This document shows, piece after piece, positions 12,861 to 24,834 of a stretch of 64,000 nt of DNA. The translations under genes and the position numbers were made by a program. The notes under the pieces are model-generated. The model saw only the letters and a list, made by a program, of their open reading frames with translations. It did not search any database and was not told where the DNA came from. Position 1 is the stretch's first letter, and each line of letters starts with the position of its first letter. This DNA is from Anagrus nilaparvatae. Its lineage: Eukaryota > Arthropoda > Insecta > Hymenoptera > Mymaridae. The DNA lies in NCBI GenBank assembly GCA_022575985.1, contig JAKSXM010000014.1, forward strand, positions 27,280,001 through 27,344,000, written 5' to 3'.

Positions 12861-13517
12861 TAGTGAGAATTTATCAAAAACACCACTTTTAGTGTGATTT
12901 CAGTTATTTTAAAGGGCGAATCACACATTTTTGATAAAGAATGATCTGAAATTTGGATTCAGCGACCCCAAAAATTTTTATCATGGCAAAATTAAGGCTC
13001 ATAATGAGAGTGTATTTTTTGGTAATTTAAGTGTTATGCACTCATTTCCAATGGACAATTTTCCGAAATGCAGATTCAGCTATCCAAAAAACTGATACTA
13101 TACCAAATCTGGTGATAGAGGAATTATACACCCAAACCCGTAAATTGACTAAAGTATTATAAAGATTTATTAATATTTTTATATCCATAAATTATGTAAA
13201 ATTATGAAAATTAAACAGAATATGGACAAAATAATGGTTCCTATATCAGGAACCAAAATATTCATTTGATAACTAATAAGGAGCCTGAGAAAAAAATTAT
13301 GAAATAAACTTTTTGTTTCTTCTTCAAGGTATACGGAACTCTTAAAACAGTTTCGAATGATCGTAAAATCGAAAAATATTATAATGTCAAAGAAAAACAA
13401 TATTTTTCAGTTCGCCTTCGATTAATTTCCGGGTTGGCAGTTCAGAATTAAAAAAAAATGTACTTAATTTTCAAGTCTGCCTACACAGAAATTCACCACA
13501 ATTAGTAAAAAATCGAA
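12861..13517. other. Non-coding repeat-like stretch
   Basis: The phrases GCGACCCCAAAAATTTTT (about 12961) and CAGCTATCCAAAAAACTG (about 13077) resemble the GGGTCGCT...CCAAAAAACC units of the element at 60111-60913, so this may be a distant relic of that family. The minus-strand 73-codon open frame (13400-13179) has no recognisable features. Confidence 0.35.
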
Positions 13518-14270
13518 ATTATTATTATTATTTATTGCCCAAAACATATACAATTATACATACATCATCTTACATAATTTTATGGAAATATTACAAAATA
13601 TCACACACAAAAATAATATTAAAAATAATGCTATAACCTAGAGATTTTTTTTTAAAATCTGTGCAGAGATAGGCAGTATAATTTAATTATAAATATAAAA
13701 ATTGAAATATAATTGAAAACAAAACTAAAACTAAATAAATATATAAACAATGCCAAACAATATGTAAATATAATTACAAAATGTAAAATATAAAACATTA
13801 TAAAACCAAGAAACAATTAAATTTTAAATTTAAATTTAAATTTGCAACCAATCAAATGAATCAAAATGATGCTAGCAATATCCCACAGCGTTAGATAAAC
13901 TAGTACTAAGCAAATAACTGACTTTTAAACACTTTTTTAAGCTTATTTTGTGTCTTATTTTGGCATATTTTTAAGGTTTTAGGTAGGCTATTGAAGGTAT
14001 TCATAGCCACTATTAGCGAGCTATTTCTAAAGACAAACTTTTTTATTTTAGGAATATTAAGATTTTATTTCTGGATTTTGAGGATGATTGAGTGTATTGT
14101 TGCGTAAAATCATCATAATAAAAAATTAATGAATTTAATACGAATAGTTGTTTAATATTTAAGAAGGTTTAGGGATCACTATTGCTTCTTATAAATCTAG
14201 TTATCTTATTTTGATAAGATTATGTAGTATTCTTAGACTATTACTGTAAGCACTACCCCAATTTTGGGCT
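13518..14270 (-). mobile_element. 5'-truncated non-LTR retrotransposon (LINE) 3' end
   Basis: Read on the minus strand, the fragment starts with WGSAY followed by an NLIKIR motif, matching the 'WG...Y...L...QN(K)iiR' block near the end of Jockey/I-type reverse transcriptase ORFs. After decayed sequence with stops it continues NSSLIVAMNTFNSLPKTLK and ends FKSQLFA-stop, the typical 'NsLP..lk...F...lk.yL' C-terminus. A 3' UTR follows, ending in TTTTGGGCAATAAATAATAA and a simple ATT-type tail at about 13520. In-frame stops show it is dead. The + strand frame at 14264-14452 starts at the truncation junction and is not a gene. Confidence 0.75.
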
Positions 14271-15960
14271 TAATCCTGAACTACCAATTCATAAATAACT
14301 GTCAGCCAACTGAAGAATTAAAAATATACCAAAAAGTTGCATATTACAGTTTTGTATTTTGGACCAGGAAAGCTTCAGCGGATGATCAATCACGCTCGTT
14401 ATTTAAATGGAATAAAGAAAATTCTCATAAAATAAAATATATAGTTGTGTGAAATAATTTATGTATGTCAGAAGCAAGCCTTTTCCAATAAATTTTTTAA
14501 TACTACACTTTAACATTATACAGTCGTCGCCAAGATTACTTAAACTCTATAGAATAATTTATATCTAAATTTTTTAACAAGAAACATGGTAAGTCTCTTT
14601 TGCTTTAAACCTTTTTCGAATAAAATATATAAAAAAACCATATTTTAAAAAATAAATCTCGTAATAAATCAAAAATATAAGAAAATACAATATGTTTTAC
14701 TTGTAAATAGTAATACATATATATTGAATTTAAAAATGAAAAAATAAACGCATATAAAGCTTGCATAGAAAATTCGATTTTATCATAACATTTATCAGAA
14801 AGAAAAAGAAATATCCTTTTCTGCGCCGTCGTCATTCAGCAAACATGTATAATGTATATATAACTTGCGCAAAAAAGGTAAGAATACATAATATATATAC
14901 AGGAAAACTAAAAAGCTTTAAAGCTCACAGCATCCCACACCGGCGTATAAACGTAGTAGAAATAGTCCGGTATAGTCAGACGTCATATACGTGCGAAAAT
15001 AATTTTTTCTCTTTTTTATACATTATTATATATAAAAACGTTTATTATTCCTTTCATATCACATATATATATATATATATTTCTTAAAAAAAGAAATAAA
15101 GTATTTTTATTAAAGTGTTATTTTTAATTAAAAAAATAAAATACAAAAAAAAGTTTATTATTTAACAATTAAATTAAATGCGGTAAGTTAAATAAAAGAT
15201 TTTTTTTATTTGATTAACAATAATTTTTATATATTTTTTATTAAATTACATATTTTACCCTTTTTTTTATTTTATTACATGTTTCTGTATCATAAATTTA
15301 CTGTGTACCAGCCACTCCCTTATATATATTATATATATATATATATATGAGCTTTTTTATCTAATGTAATATAGACTTTACTTATATATATGTTGAATAT
15401 TCTATATATGTTTACTTTAAATGTAAATATTATATTTTTTAATATTAATAAAATAAAATAGAAAATTTTAAGACAATTTTTTATACCTATTTTTTATACC
15501 TATTTTCAAATATAAAAAAAATTTTTTACAGTAAAATAGTGTAGTTTACATATGGTATTTATTTTATACATTTTTGAATATATTATACATAAATTTAAAT
15601 ATTTATTCGTATATGTGTATTATTTATAAATCAAAATTAGTATTTTTATTTTAATCACTAAGTGACAAAATTCTCTTTTTTATTAAAAAAAGTCAATTTG
15701 TTTTATTAAAAGCTAAAAGTTAATAAAAGAAAAAATTTAATATATATTTATATCAATAAAATCTGTTTTATTTTATTTGACTTTTTTTCTATACATATTA
15801 TATATAATATATATATATATATATCCTTTTAAATAAATATTCTCAAGTGTAACGACCGATCTCAAGAGCTTGCAAGCAGTGTTTAAAACAGCAAATCTAT
15901 GAAATTTAAAATATACCATTGGAATTATTTATATTACCAAAATATAAAATAAATTTAATA
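14271..15960. other. AT-rich region with TA microsatellites
   Basis: TA-dinucleotide runs occur around 15062-15081, 15318-15350 and 15796-15826. A possible exon lies at about 14821-14876: a CGCCGTCGTCATTCAGCAAAC leader, an ATG, then AAAAAAG/GTAAGA, a good donor. A second GC-richer patch follows at 14925-14995. Either could be a first exon of a downstream gene, such as the membrane-protein gene with a spliced 5' UTR at 24800, but nothing in the sequence proves the link. Confidence 0.35.
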
Positions 15961-16486
15961 TATACTAGAGTTTGCCTTATTTTTTTCGAGATTTTTATGC
16001 TCTCTCCATTTCTTTCGGATATTTTGGACATAAAAACCCCCCAGCTCCAAGGATTTTGGTTTTTGATTTTAAATAACAATGAATTTTAATTTTTCAGCTT
16101 TTTAATTTTTAACGTGCTTCGAAATTTTTTGTAACACGAGCTAACAGATAGAATACGATGTTTAGACATATAAAAATTGATTCCCGAAATTTTAGAAGTC
16201 CCAGAACACTTTATTTTACCGAAATAATATTTTTAAAAATCTCAATTTTTCCATTTAAAATACATTACGTTAGCTAGTGTTTAAACAAATTTAAGTACGT
16301 TTCAAAATGAGAAAACTTCAAAATTCCCATGTTATTTAAATGGGAAACTTCAAGTGCTCGGTGGCACGGGTTTTTACAATCAAAAACCAAAATTCTTGGA
16401 GCTGGGGGATTTTTATGATCAAAATATCAGAAAAAAATGAAGGGAGCATAAAAATTTTGAAAAAAAAGACACACTCTAATATATAT
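15961..16486. mobile_element. Foldback element, about 525 bp
   Basis: The left arm (about 15961-16075) and right arm (about 16369-16486) are imperfect reverse complements over about 115 bp. Diagnostic phrases are ATTTTTATGCTC...GATATTTTGG and CCCCCAGCTCCAAG on the left, with CTTGGAGCTGGGGG...GATCAAAATATC and GAGCATAAAAAT on the right. Inner parts also pair (AACACGAGCTAAC with GTTAGCTAGTGTT). The 90-codon open frame at 16340-16612 is produced by the right arm and TA repeats and is not a gene. Confidence 0.75.
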
Positions 16487-16528
16487 ATATATATATATAT
16501 AGGATATATATATAATATATATATATAT
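16477..16528. repeat. TA microsatellite
   Basis: Nearly uninterrupted (TA)n abutting the right arm of the preceding foldback element. TA-rich insertion targets are common for such elements, or the array may have grown after insertion. Confidence 0.8.
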
Positions 16529-17394
16529 GCGCCACGCCTTGTATTTATATTATATATAAAACTTATTCAATATATACAACACGTACTAAAATCACGACGT
16601 GTCCTAATGTAATATGTATTTTCATTCTTACACTTTTGGACATATTGATAGGTGGTGTATTTTTGTGCAATTTTTTTTATAAAATATAAAATCTTGAAAT
16701 TTTTAAAATACCAGCAACACATTTTTCTTAAATTACATTTTTTTTATTGCTATTTTTAATTTAATTTTAATACTTTTATAATAACATATACAATGGTATG
16801 AAAATTTAATAACATAATTTAGGTAATCTTAAAAGCTTTTATGTCTTAATTATACTCAAATTTTATATATAAATTAGTAGAACTTAAGTTTTAACATAAT
16901 ATTAAAAGTTAATTACTATAACAATTACTTTTTTTCTCTAATTAATTCAAAATTGTTTTTATTTTTAATACATTCATAAATTAAATCCTAAATATTAAAT
17001 ATTTAATGAATTTCGTCAATTCAAAAGTATAAATAACGATCGGTGGTTTATTCGGTTTATTATACGCAAAAGCTTGCTGATATAATACAAATTTATTTCA
17101 TTCTAAAATTTTGTCCATATTTAGTTATTTTTGCGTAACATAGATGTATTATTAAATAAATAACTGTATTTCGTATTTAAAGTGGTCCTGATACTCCATA
17201 AAAATTAGGGCCCTAAAAAAATAGTAAAATTTTGTCTCTTTATAAAACATTTTTACAAATTTTTAATACTGCATCTGTTTTACTTCAGCTGGATAATTGA
17301 AAATTAACAGCGATTTTAAAAATATTTTTTATAATTAAATACAAGAATTTTACCAATATTGTTTAGATACTTCAGCTATTATCTAAAAGGATTG
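16529..17394. other. AT-rich non-coding stretch
   Basis: No exon, RNA gene or clear repeat was recognised. Confidence 0.5.
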
Positions 17395-18780
17395 AAAATT
17401 AAAAAGTGGTTCAAAATACTCTCAAATGCAAGGTTGTTTAAAAGTATCCTCGAAAAAAGTACCTTTTAAATAACAGGACTAAAAAAAAGGTGCAAATAAA
17501 AATAATATATTAGTATGGTTCAAGAACGATCCCCAGAAAAAAATAGTGCGAATAATGAGCAATAATGATTATCAATAATGACGACTGCTCCAAAATTCCT
17601 ATGAAAACTAAAAAGGAATTTAATGGAAATAACAGCACCTGATGCGGATTCTGCAGAAGGTGGATATTGCAAGTATAATTCCACAAAAAATAAAAGTGCA
17701 AATAAAAGTCCCAAAAGAAGGATGATACAAAAACAGTCCCAAACAGAGTTGCTAAAAATCAGCTCTAAAAAGGGTAGTTCAAAAATATAGTTTAAAAATT
17801 AAAGAAAATAGTGCAAATAACAGCTAAAAAAAGATGATTATAATTCCAAAAGAAGATCAGTGAAATGAAAAATCGAAAAATCAGGCACTTTAAAAATAGC
17901 TTCGAAAGGTACACTGTAAAAAGTAACTTCCTTAGATTAACAAAAAAATTAGAACATTTTCGAAAACTTAGTAAATTTTCGAAAAAATTTGTAAATATTC
18001 GAAAAAAATGGTATATTTACTAAATTTAGTATATTAACAAAAAATTCGAGTATCCTCGATTTTTTTTTTGTGAATTCGCAAGAAAAATTGATAATTTACA
18101 ATTTTTTTTTTTGAAAATTTACAAAAAATAGTTGTAAATTTCCGAAAAATAGTTGTGAATTTACAACTTTTTTCGTAAAATCACAAAAAAAAATCGAGAA
18201 TTCTCGAATTTTTCGATAATATACTAAATTTAGTAAATTTACGATTTTTATCGAATATTTACAAAAATTTTTGAAAATTCACTAATTTTTCGAAAAAATT
18301 CTATTTTTTTTGTAAATCTAAGAAAGTTACTTTTTACAGTGTAGAGAAAGTAGGAGTTATTCAAAAAAAAGAATGATACAAATTGGCTCGAAATCAGATA
18401 GTACAAATTAAAAAAAAAACCATATGGTGCAAAATGCAAATAATAATAGTCCTAAAAAGTTAGTACGAATAATGGCTCCAAAATGAAGCAGACAAATAAG
18501 TCAAAAAACAGGGGATCTAAAATTTAAATAACAGATTTTAAATAACAGGATAATATAATAAATATCTTTTAAAGAGAAATAAAGACAAGAAACTTTTTTC
18601 AAAAAAAAAAAAAAAAAAATAGGCCTAAGTAAGGGTTTCAATAAACAGCTCCAAAATATAATTGTCGCAAGATTTCCTGCATAGATGATTATAAAAATAT
18701 AGAATTCCATAAATAAAAGCCCCAGAAAAGGCAAGCATAATGGACCGAAAATTAAGAAATCTTTATAATTTCACCTAGTA
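17395..18780. repeat. Degenerate short-unit repeat tract, interrupted by a MITE
   Basis: On the + strand the sequence is built of loosely repeated units of about 20-30 bases of the form AAATAATRGYCCNAAAARR (for example AATAATAGTCCTAAAAAG, AATAATGGCTCCAAAATG, AATAAAAGTCCCAAAAGAAG). It is purine-rich for over 900 bases on both sides of the element at 17910-18343. The unit resembles, loosely, the AAGTCCCTAAA units at 49.6 and 56.3 kb. Overlapping minus-strand frames (17701-17510 and 17714-17520) are by-products of this composition. Confidence 0.5.
17910..18343. mobile_element. 434-bp palindromic MITE, CACTGTAAAAAG ends, TA flanked
   Basis: The ends are TACACTGTAAAAAGTAACTT and its reverse complement AAGTTACTTTTTACAGTGTA. 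The whole interior is close to palindromic, made of TTCGAAAA, AATTTACT and TCGAGAATTCTCGA-type blocks. TA on both outer sides fits Tc1/mariner-type insertion. The same interior blocks occur at 35517-35789. Confidence 0.9.
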
Positions 18781-20480
18781 ATTAAAAACCATCTATTAAG
18801 CGAATATTTGCTGACGATTATGTGAAATATGGATTTAATATGAAAAATAAATCCATAAAAATATATATTTCTGTTCACACCGTTTAAAAGTGGTCTTAAG
18901 TTCTAATATCCAGAAGTACCTTTTTTTTAGTACTGTCACAAAGAGCGTTAAGAAATAAATTTTTTTTTTACGTGACAGCCTAATATAATACATATTTAAG
19001 CATTTGTGTACGTGTTTTTGGTATGAAAAGCTTTTAAAATATGAATTATTAAATATATATAAATGCTTGCAGGATATTTTTTTATTTTTATACATAATTG
19101 ATTTATATTATAGTTTTTCTTGTGGTGCTTTACTATTAATCGTTTAATAGTGTATTTTTTATGAAATATACAAAAATTCTTGAACACCGTTTTTTGTTAA
19201 ACTCAAAAGGAGAGCGAAGGAGTAGGATTTAAACTAAACTTAGCAGAACATTTCCTTATGTTAAAAATATCCTTTTTATTTTCAGTTCACTCTAATAAGC
19301 GTTCTGGGCCTAGAATAGTAAATCTCAATGCATAATATTGGGTTTGTTTGTAACTTTATTTTTTCACTCGAATTTCCAATCTAATTTTTTTCTGTGCTAT
19401 TGCGAACCCAATTTAGCTCTAATGCCCAATTTAGGTCTAAAATTACAAATTTTAAATTACTGCCAAAATTATAACATTTAGGTTTCAAAATTAAATAAAA
19501 ATTTTAAAATTTTCAAAAATTATTTACTCTGACCTCTATATTTAATCGTTCGTGATATGCGACTATTGAATACCATAGTCCCAATTCGCTAATTTTTAAA
19601 AACCCTAATTCAATACTTATTTCAGAACCGTATCTCACCAAATTATAGTTTCTGTAAAAAAAAAGATATACTTAACAAAAACTATTAAAGTAAAATTAAT
19701 TATTCTTTGGTTAAAGTATAGAAAACTTTATAATTTATAAACTTAAAATTACATTTTATATAAATAAGAGACTTCAAATTACTTTTTTTTACTTTTTCTC
19801 AAAACTTTCTTCGTATATTATTATATTGCATTGATAATGAAAAACTAGCATGTTATTTAATACATTATAAAATTTTTTATAACAAAAATGAGAATTTAAA
19901 CTCTTAAAAACTTTAAGTTTTCTTTATATATTTTTTTGTTAAAAACAAAAGTCATTTTTAAAAGATTTTGTAGGAACTTACAAATAAGAAAAATAAATTA
20001 AATTTCACGATAAAGTATATAGTAATTGTGTACACATATACGGGTCATTTTCATTTTTTCAATAATAGATTAAAAAAGGTATTTTTCTTTTAGTGCTGAA
20101 ATTTTTAGAAATATTAAAATAAAAGTTTTTTCTTCAAAGGATGAATTTGTTATCGTCATATAGAAACTTCATATTCAAAATATTTAAAAACTTCAAATCT
20201 ATTTGCGAGCTCTAAAATCTGTCTGCGGTTTTTATTTTTTGCATCTAAATTTTTTTTTTTTAGATTCATATTTTTATATGCCATATTATTACCTAAAAAA
20301 AATTTAGCATCTTTCTTTCAATTATATAGACCTAAAATTTCAACTTATCTCAGCCTTTTTTTTATTATCTAAAATGCTTTTTATAAAAAAAAAAAATCAA
20401 ATTTTAAATTTCAACTAGGTACGATTACTGTTTTGCATAGTTTTTTATATTGTAATCTTGTAATTTATGATTTGAAATTT
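18781..20480. other. AT-rich intergenic region
   Basis: No exon recognised. Minus-strand frames at 19095-18835 and 19187-18996 are Lys/Ile/Tyr/Phe-rich AT sequence without family features. At 19375-19640 short phrases such as CCCAATTTAGCTCTAATGCCCAATTTAGGTCTA repeat locally. Confidence 0.45.
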
Positions 20481-20640
20481 GGCGGCTGTCCATCAGCAGA
20501 TACACAGCTGATCTCCAGCTGATGGGCAGATGTCGCACGATTGGTCGCGCGCATATGGCATAACTCGAGAAAACTTGAGAGGATTTTTAGGTTATAAACA
20601 TGATTGGTTATAAACAACACAGTAAAACTTCTGATTCTGT
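20481..20640 (+). promoter_or_regulatory. Likely promoter / first-exon region of the F-box gene
   Basis: A GC-richer segment just upstream of the F-box gene contains two CAGCTGAT boxes in CACAGCTGATCTCCAGCTGA (E-box type CAGCTG) and a CGCGCGCATATG block. It lies 60-220 bases upstream of the exon 1 donor. The position and change in composition suggest a promoter; no TATA box or initiator can be fixed. Confidence 0.35.
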
Positions 20641-20697
20641 GATCTGATTAAGAAAAGAATATTCAGGATACATATTTCAATCTTTAAAGTAAAAAAA

Positions 20698-22413
20698 AGT
20701 AAGCACTATAACTATCTGTAAAAATTCAAATTAAAAGAAATAATTTTAATATTTATAAATAATAAACATTAATTTGTAGTGGCTGAAAGTAAAAAGAAAA
20801 CATCAATCGAAATACTTATTGATGATTGTTTATTAGAAGCTATTTTTCATCATTTATCCATTGTTGACAGAGTTAAAATCGAAAGAGTGAGCAAACGTTG
20901 GAATAAATTATCCAAATCTTCTTGGAGTAATGTTAAAAAATTAGACTTAAATCCTCCATCGTGGGGTTTCAAACCCAGAAAATTCTTACTTGATTGGAAA
21001 AAAATTCAATTATGTGAAATAACTGAAGTACTTGAAAGATGCGGAAAATTTTTGGAGGTTGTAGATCTTAGAGATTTAGAACTAAGGAATGTTTTTGAAA
21101 TGATAGCATATTATTGTCCAAATGTCAAATCACTATTACTTACTGTCCATAGTTTTGATGGTGTTAATGATTTAAGTAAAAACTGTAAGAGTATTACAGA
21201 ATTAACTTTATATTACCTGGGCTTTAGTGATCAAGATTTTGACAATGAATTATCTAAATTATTTAAAAATAACAAAAGTTTGCGAAGGTTAAATATGTCA
21301 TGTTCGCTAAAATTTACAGGATTATGTTTTTTAAATTTATCACAACTAGAAGAACTTGAAATACTTTTTGGAGCATGTAAAATAAAACCACATCATTTTG
21401 TAAATGCAGTCAAAATTATGAATAATTTAAAAGTATTGAAATTATCGTTAGGTGGTAATATTATAAATGATGCAATTCTGGCACTTCAAAAATGTCCAAA
21501 TCTTGAAGAATTATTTTTAATTGGTAGATATAAAGCATCAGACTTTCCGGATGAAGAGACAAAACTTGGGAGATTATTTAGAAATACTGAAAAGCTTAAA
21601 ATTGTAGCTTTATGTGCATTTTACCTTACAGGTAAATGTTTGAATAACTTTAATTGCATTGAAGAATTACAATTAACTAATTGCAACAACTTGAATCTGA
21701 ATTATTTAAATACTTACAAGGAAACATTCAAAAATTTAAGTAGATTTGAATATTATTATTATGGTAACTTTATTAGTCACAATGAAATGAGCACATTTAT
21801 TTCTTCGTTAACAAAGGCAAAATACATAAAAATAACAATTAATCAACAATTAATTGATGTTAATAACTATATTTCAATACCATCATTAACAAATCTTGAA
21901 AAAATATTTTTTAGGGGTTCTTATGTCACAGATGATTGTTTAAAAACTATTGCCAAAAATTTTAAAAACCTTAAAGTATTAAATTTAAGTTTTTGCGATG
22001 TAACTGATGATGGGCTTTATATAGTAACTGGCTTACCAAAATTAGAAGAAGTAAGTCTTAAATGGATGGAGAATGTAACTGATAATGGTTTTAATAAAAT
22101 GTTAAATTTACAAAAATTAAAATGTCGTATGTGCGAAAATATTAAAAACGATGGTTTAAAAAAGATTTTGAAAGAATCAACAAAATTGATATATCTTTTT
22201 ATATGGAGCTGTGGCATAACAGAAGATTTTTTACTATTTGCTAATGAAATTACAAAAAAACGTTCTAATGATAATATTTTATATATTAATAAATATTCCA
22301 TTGATTTGTTTACTAATGAACGTTTAGATAATTATGATGCTAATGTTACAAATAATTTAAAAAGTATTGAAAAATCACCATTCTTAGATTATACTGATAT
22401 AGAACCTATGTAA
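20698..22413 (+). CDS. F-box / leucine-rich-repeat protein with split start codon
   Basis: A 544-aa protein encoded by join(20698, 20780-22413). Residues about 8-50 form an F-box (ILIDDCLLEAIFHHLSIVDR...VSKRWNKL), the segment that binds Skp1 in SCF ubiquitin ligases. The remainder is a chain of irregular leucine-rich repeats of about 25 residues, clearest at the C-terminus (LKVLNLSFCDVTDDGL, LPKLEEVSLKWMENVTDNGF), the cysteine-containing FBXL type. The expected role is substrate recognition in ubiquitination; the substrate is unknown. The long frame has no upstream Met. A GTAAGC donor at 20699 and a TTTGTAG acceptor ending at 20779 define an 81-base intron, and joining A20698 to TG at 20780 creates ATG GCT GAA. 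The next in-frame Met would delete the F-box. Codon use is AT-rich like its neighbours. Confidence 0.85.
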
Positions 22414-22573
22414 ATAATAAAAATAATGGTAACAGTAATATTTAATAACATATTAAAATTATTTTTTTAAGCTTGTTTTAATTAAAACCGAATGTATTAG
22501 CCATAGCTATAAATATAAATAATTTTTATATGTATTACTTGATCATATGTTTGATAACGAATATTTTTTTATA

Positions 22574-22579
22574 AATAAA
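22574..22579 (+). promoter_or_regulatory. Polyadenylation signal AATAAA
   Basis: AATAAA 161 bases after the stop of the F-box/LRR gene, followed by A-rich sequence. Confidence 0.5.
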
Positions 22580-22794
22580 GAGACAAACAAAAACAATACA
22601 ATTTTTTATTTAATGAAATTAAATTTTTAGCATGAAACATTTTCATGCAGGAAGAGGGTCTAGTATTTAAAGGAGAAAGGGTGAGATAAAAATATCAAAA
22701 TGAGAGAAATTATATTGTTTGTGATATTTTTATTAATTTAACCAATAAATTGGTTAATTTTCAACTAATAGTCACGTAACAGTGTTTCGCCATA

Positions 22795-22832
22795 GTGTAT
22801 TAGGTTGCCTCGTCAGTAGGCTCCTAATACAC
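22795..22832. other. Compact hairpin, GTGTATTAGG stem
   Basis: GTGTATTAGG (22795-22804) pairs perfectly with CCTAATACAC (22823-22832). After a two-base TT bulge on the left and one T on the right, GCC also pairs with GGC, leaving the loop TCGTCAGTA. It lies beyond the polyadenylation signal of the F-box gene. It could be a small structured RNA element or the tip of a larger inverted repeat. Confidence 0.55.
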
Positions 22833-23169
22833 CTTATCTAGACAACGTTTAATTATTTAAAGAACAATAAATATTAAAAATATAAAATTATTTTTTTGAA
22901 ATTTTGTGTATGTACTTGCCTTGCACATGTTTTCAAAACAACTAAAAATGATTGCTTGTGTACACCCAGGAGAAGTTTTGTTTTCTCTTTCTAATTTAAA
23001 TACAGCTGCCATTTTTATTCTATTAATTTTATAAATTTACATTCAGAGTTTTATTAAATTTAATAAGGCTAAAAATAACACGAACTGATAAATCAGTATC
23101 AAAAAATGTCATAGCCTTATTTTTGAAAATAAATTTTCATCAAAATTTCCAATCTTAAAAATTCATCCC

Positions 23170-23760
23170 TTTACCCCTAATATTCAATCCTTCGAAAAGG
23201 TGAATGTGCTAAAAATAAATAAAATTACTTCCTTTACCTCTTGCAAAGTGAAATTATCATTTTCAGCATTCAAAATTTTTTTTTCGAATGTAGTAACAAT
23301 TATTAAAATAATTTACAATATTGGTAATTTTACCCTAGTTTAGGGGTTGTTATCTCTTTCCCTAAGGATTGTAGAATAAAACCGACTTTAGAATTGAAAA
23401 AAGCGATTCAAAATACCTACTGCGTGACGTTTTCAGCCCAAAATATTCATTTTTTATACATCTGTAAAATCCACCCCCTATAGAGAGGGTGAATGTGCTG
23501 AGAATACATAAATTTGCATCTTTTACCTTTTGGAAAGAGAAAAATATAATTTCCAACATTAAGATACTTTTTTTTTGCTTGCAGTAACTTTTTTTTTTAA
23601 ATTTTAAAATTTTAGTGATTTTACCCTACATTAGGGGTTGATATTTCATTACCCAAGGGTTGTATGAAAACGGAATTCAGAAATGGAAATAGCAATAAAA
23701 ATACCTATTAAATGAGAGTTTCAGCATAAAATATTCATTTTTTTATACCAAAATATTCAT
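23170..23760. repeat. Direct tandem repeat, period about 290 bp, roughly two copies
   Basis: The block GGTGAATGTGCTaAaAATA...TTACCTCTTGCAAAGTGAAA...TTTTACCCTAgTTTAGGGGTTG at about 23200-23350 recurs at about 23488-23640 with moderate divergence, followed each time by TTCCCTAAGGATTGTA- or ACCCAAGGGTTGTA-like sequence and AAAATATTCATTTTTT. The unit is non-coding. Confidence 0.7.
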
Positions 23761-23985
23761 TTGTCCAAGGGATTGTCGATTAGGCGCTTATGGGTTAAGG
23801 TGCAGGTCGTTCCCAAAGGAAAAAATGTGTCTTTTTCTGGATAGGTTTTCGCGTAGAAATAATTGAGATTATTTTTTCAAAATTTCAAAATTGGCGCTTT
23901 ATTAGATTATAAGTTGCTAAACATTTTTTTTTTTCCAAAATGGCGCCGAGTACAGGTGCTCAAAGTTAGGCCTCACTTTTCATTG

Positions 23986-24247
23986 TGTGCACGATAACAT
24001 AAAAAATAATTAAGATATCTTCCTAATTTTTTGGCTACATTTTTAAAATACAATTAACTTCTGGATTGTTGGATTCAAATTTCAAAAAATGGAAAATTGT
24101 CAAAATTATTTTTCATTCAATGAAGAAAAAAAAAATTGGGACATTTTTTGGAAAAATCATTCCATAAATCCAGAAGATAATTGTATTTTAAAAGTGTAGC
24201 CAAAAAAATAGGAAGATATCTTAATTATTTTTTGAGTTATCGTGCAC
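23986..24247. mobile_element. Foldback element, about 260 bp
   Basis: GTGCACGATAACATAAAAAA...AGATATCTTCCTA...GGCTACATTTT...TAACTTCTGGA on the left is inverted on the right as TCCAGAAGATAAT...AAAAGTGTAGCC...TAGGAAGATATCTTAATTATTTTTTGAGTTATCGTGCAC. Arms are about 80 bp with roughly 90 bp between them. The open frame at 24181-24393 reads through the right arm and is not a gene. Confidence 0.8.
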
Positions 24248-24799
24248 TCAAGTTCGAAAACGTTATTTCGAGAAAAACGCGTTTGAAGTTTAGAATACTG
24301 TATCTCACGTCTTTCGCGGTGTCTCGCTTAATCTTCTATAACTTCCTTATTATTCAAGAAATCATTATAAAATTTTTTTCTCCATATTATTAAGATGTTT
24401 TCGCACCAAAAACTAAAAACAAAAAATCGATTTTTTTTCCCTTGAAAACGACCTGAAACCTTAAAGTGCAAATCCTAGACCTGAAATACTTATAGTAGTG
24501 ATAGAATGCGCTATAATTTTAGGAATTAGTAATTGGCAACATATTACACCCGGAAATCGATAATACAATTGTATTTTTAAAAATAACTGCTAGGCTCAAG
24601 GCTAGGCTAATATGTATATATAATAAATATATATATTAATGTGTAAGTCTTTATAAATGAGAATTTAAAGTTTTAATTAAAATTAATTGTCAAAAATGAA
24701 AAAATGAAAACTCTTTATTTATTTAGTATAGATTGAATTAAATAAATTATTTATTTTGTTATGCGTAAGCACGAACTAACTCTTTTATATATATTTTAG
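24248..24799. other. Non-coding stretch ending in a splice acceptor
   Basis: No exon is seen until the TATATATTTTAG acceptor at 24788-24799. The first 200 bases are repeat-like (GAGAAAAACGCGTTT, CTCACGTCTTTCGCGGTGTC). The rest is AT-rich and is presumably the end of a 5' UTR intron of the next gene. Confidence 0.45.
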
Positions 24800-24834
24800 G
24801 TGACAAAACGTGACGACATCCAAGCGAAAGAACA

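Noticed and set aside
17510..17714. Overlapping minus-strand frames of 63-64 codons as small proteins
   Set aside because: They fall in a degenerate short-unit repeat tract and have no start context or domain.
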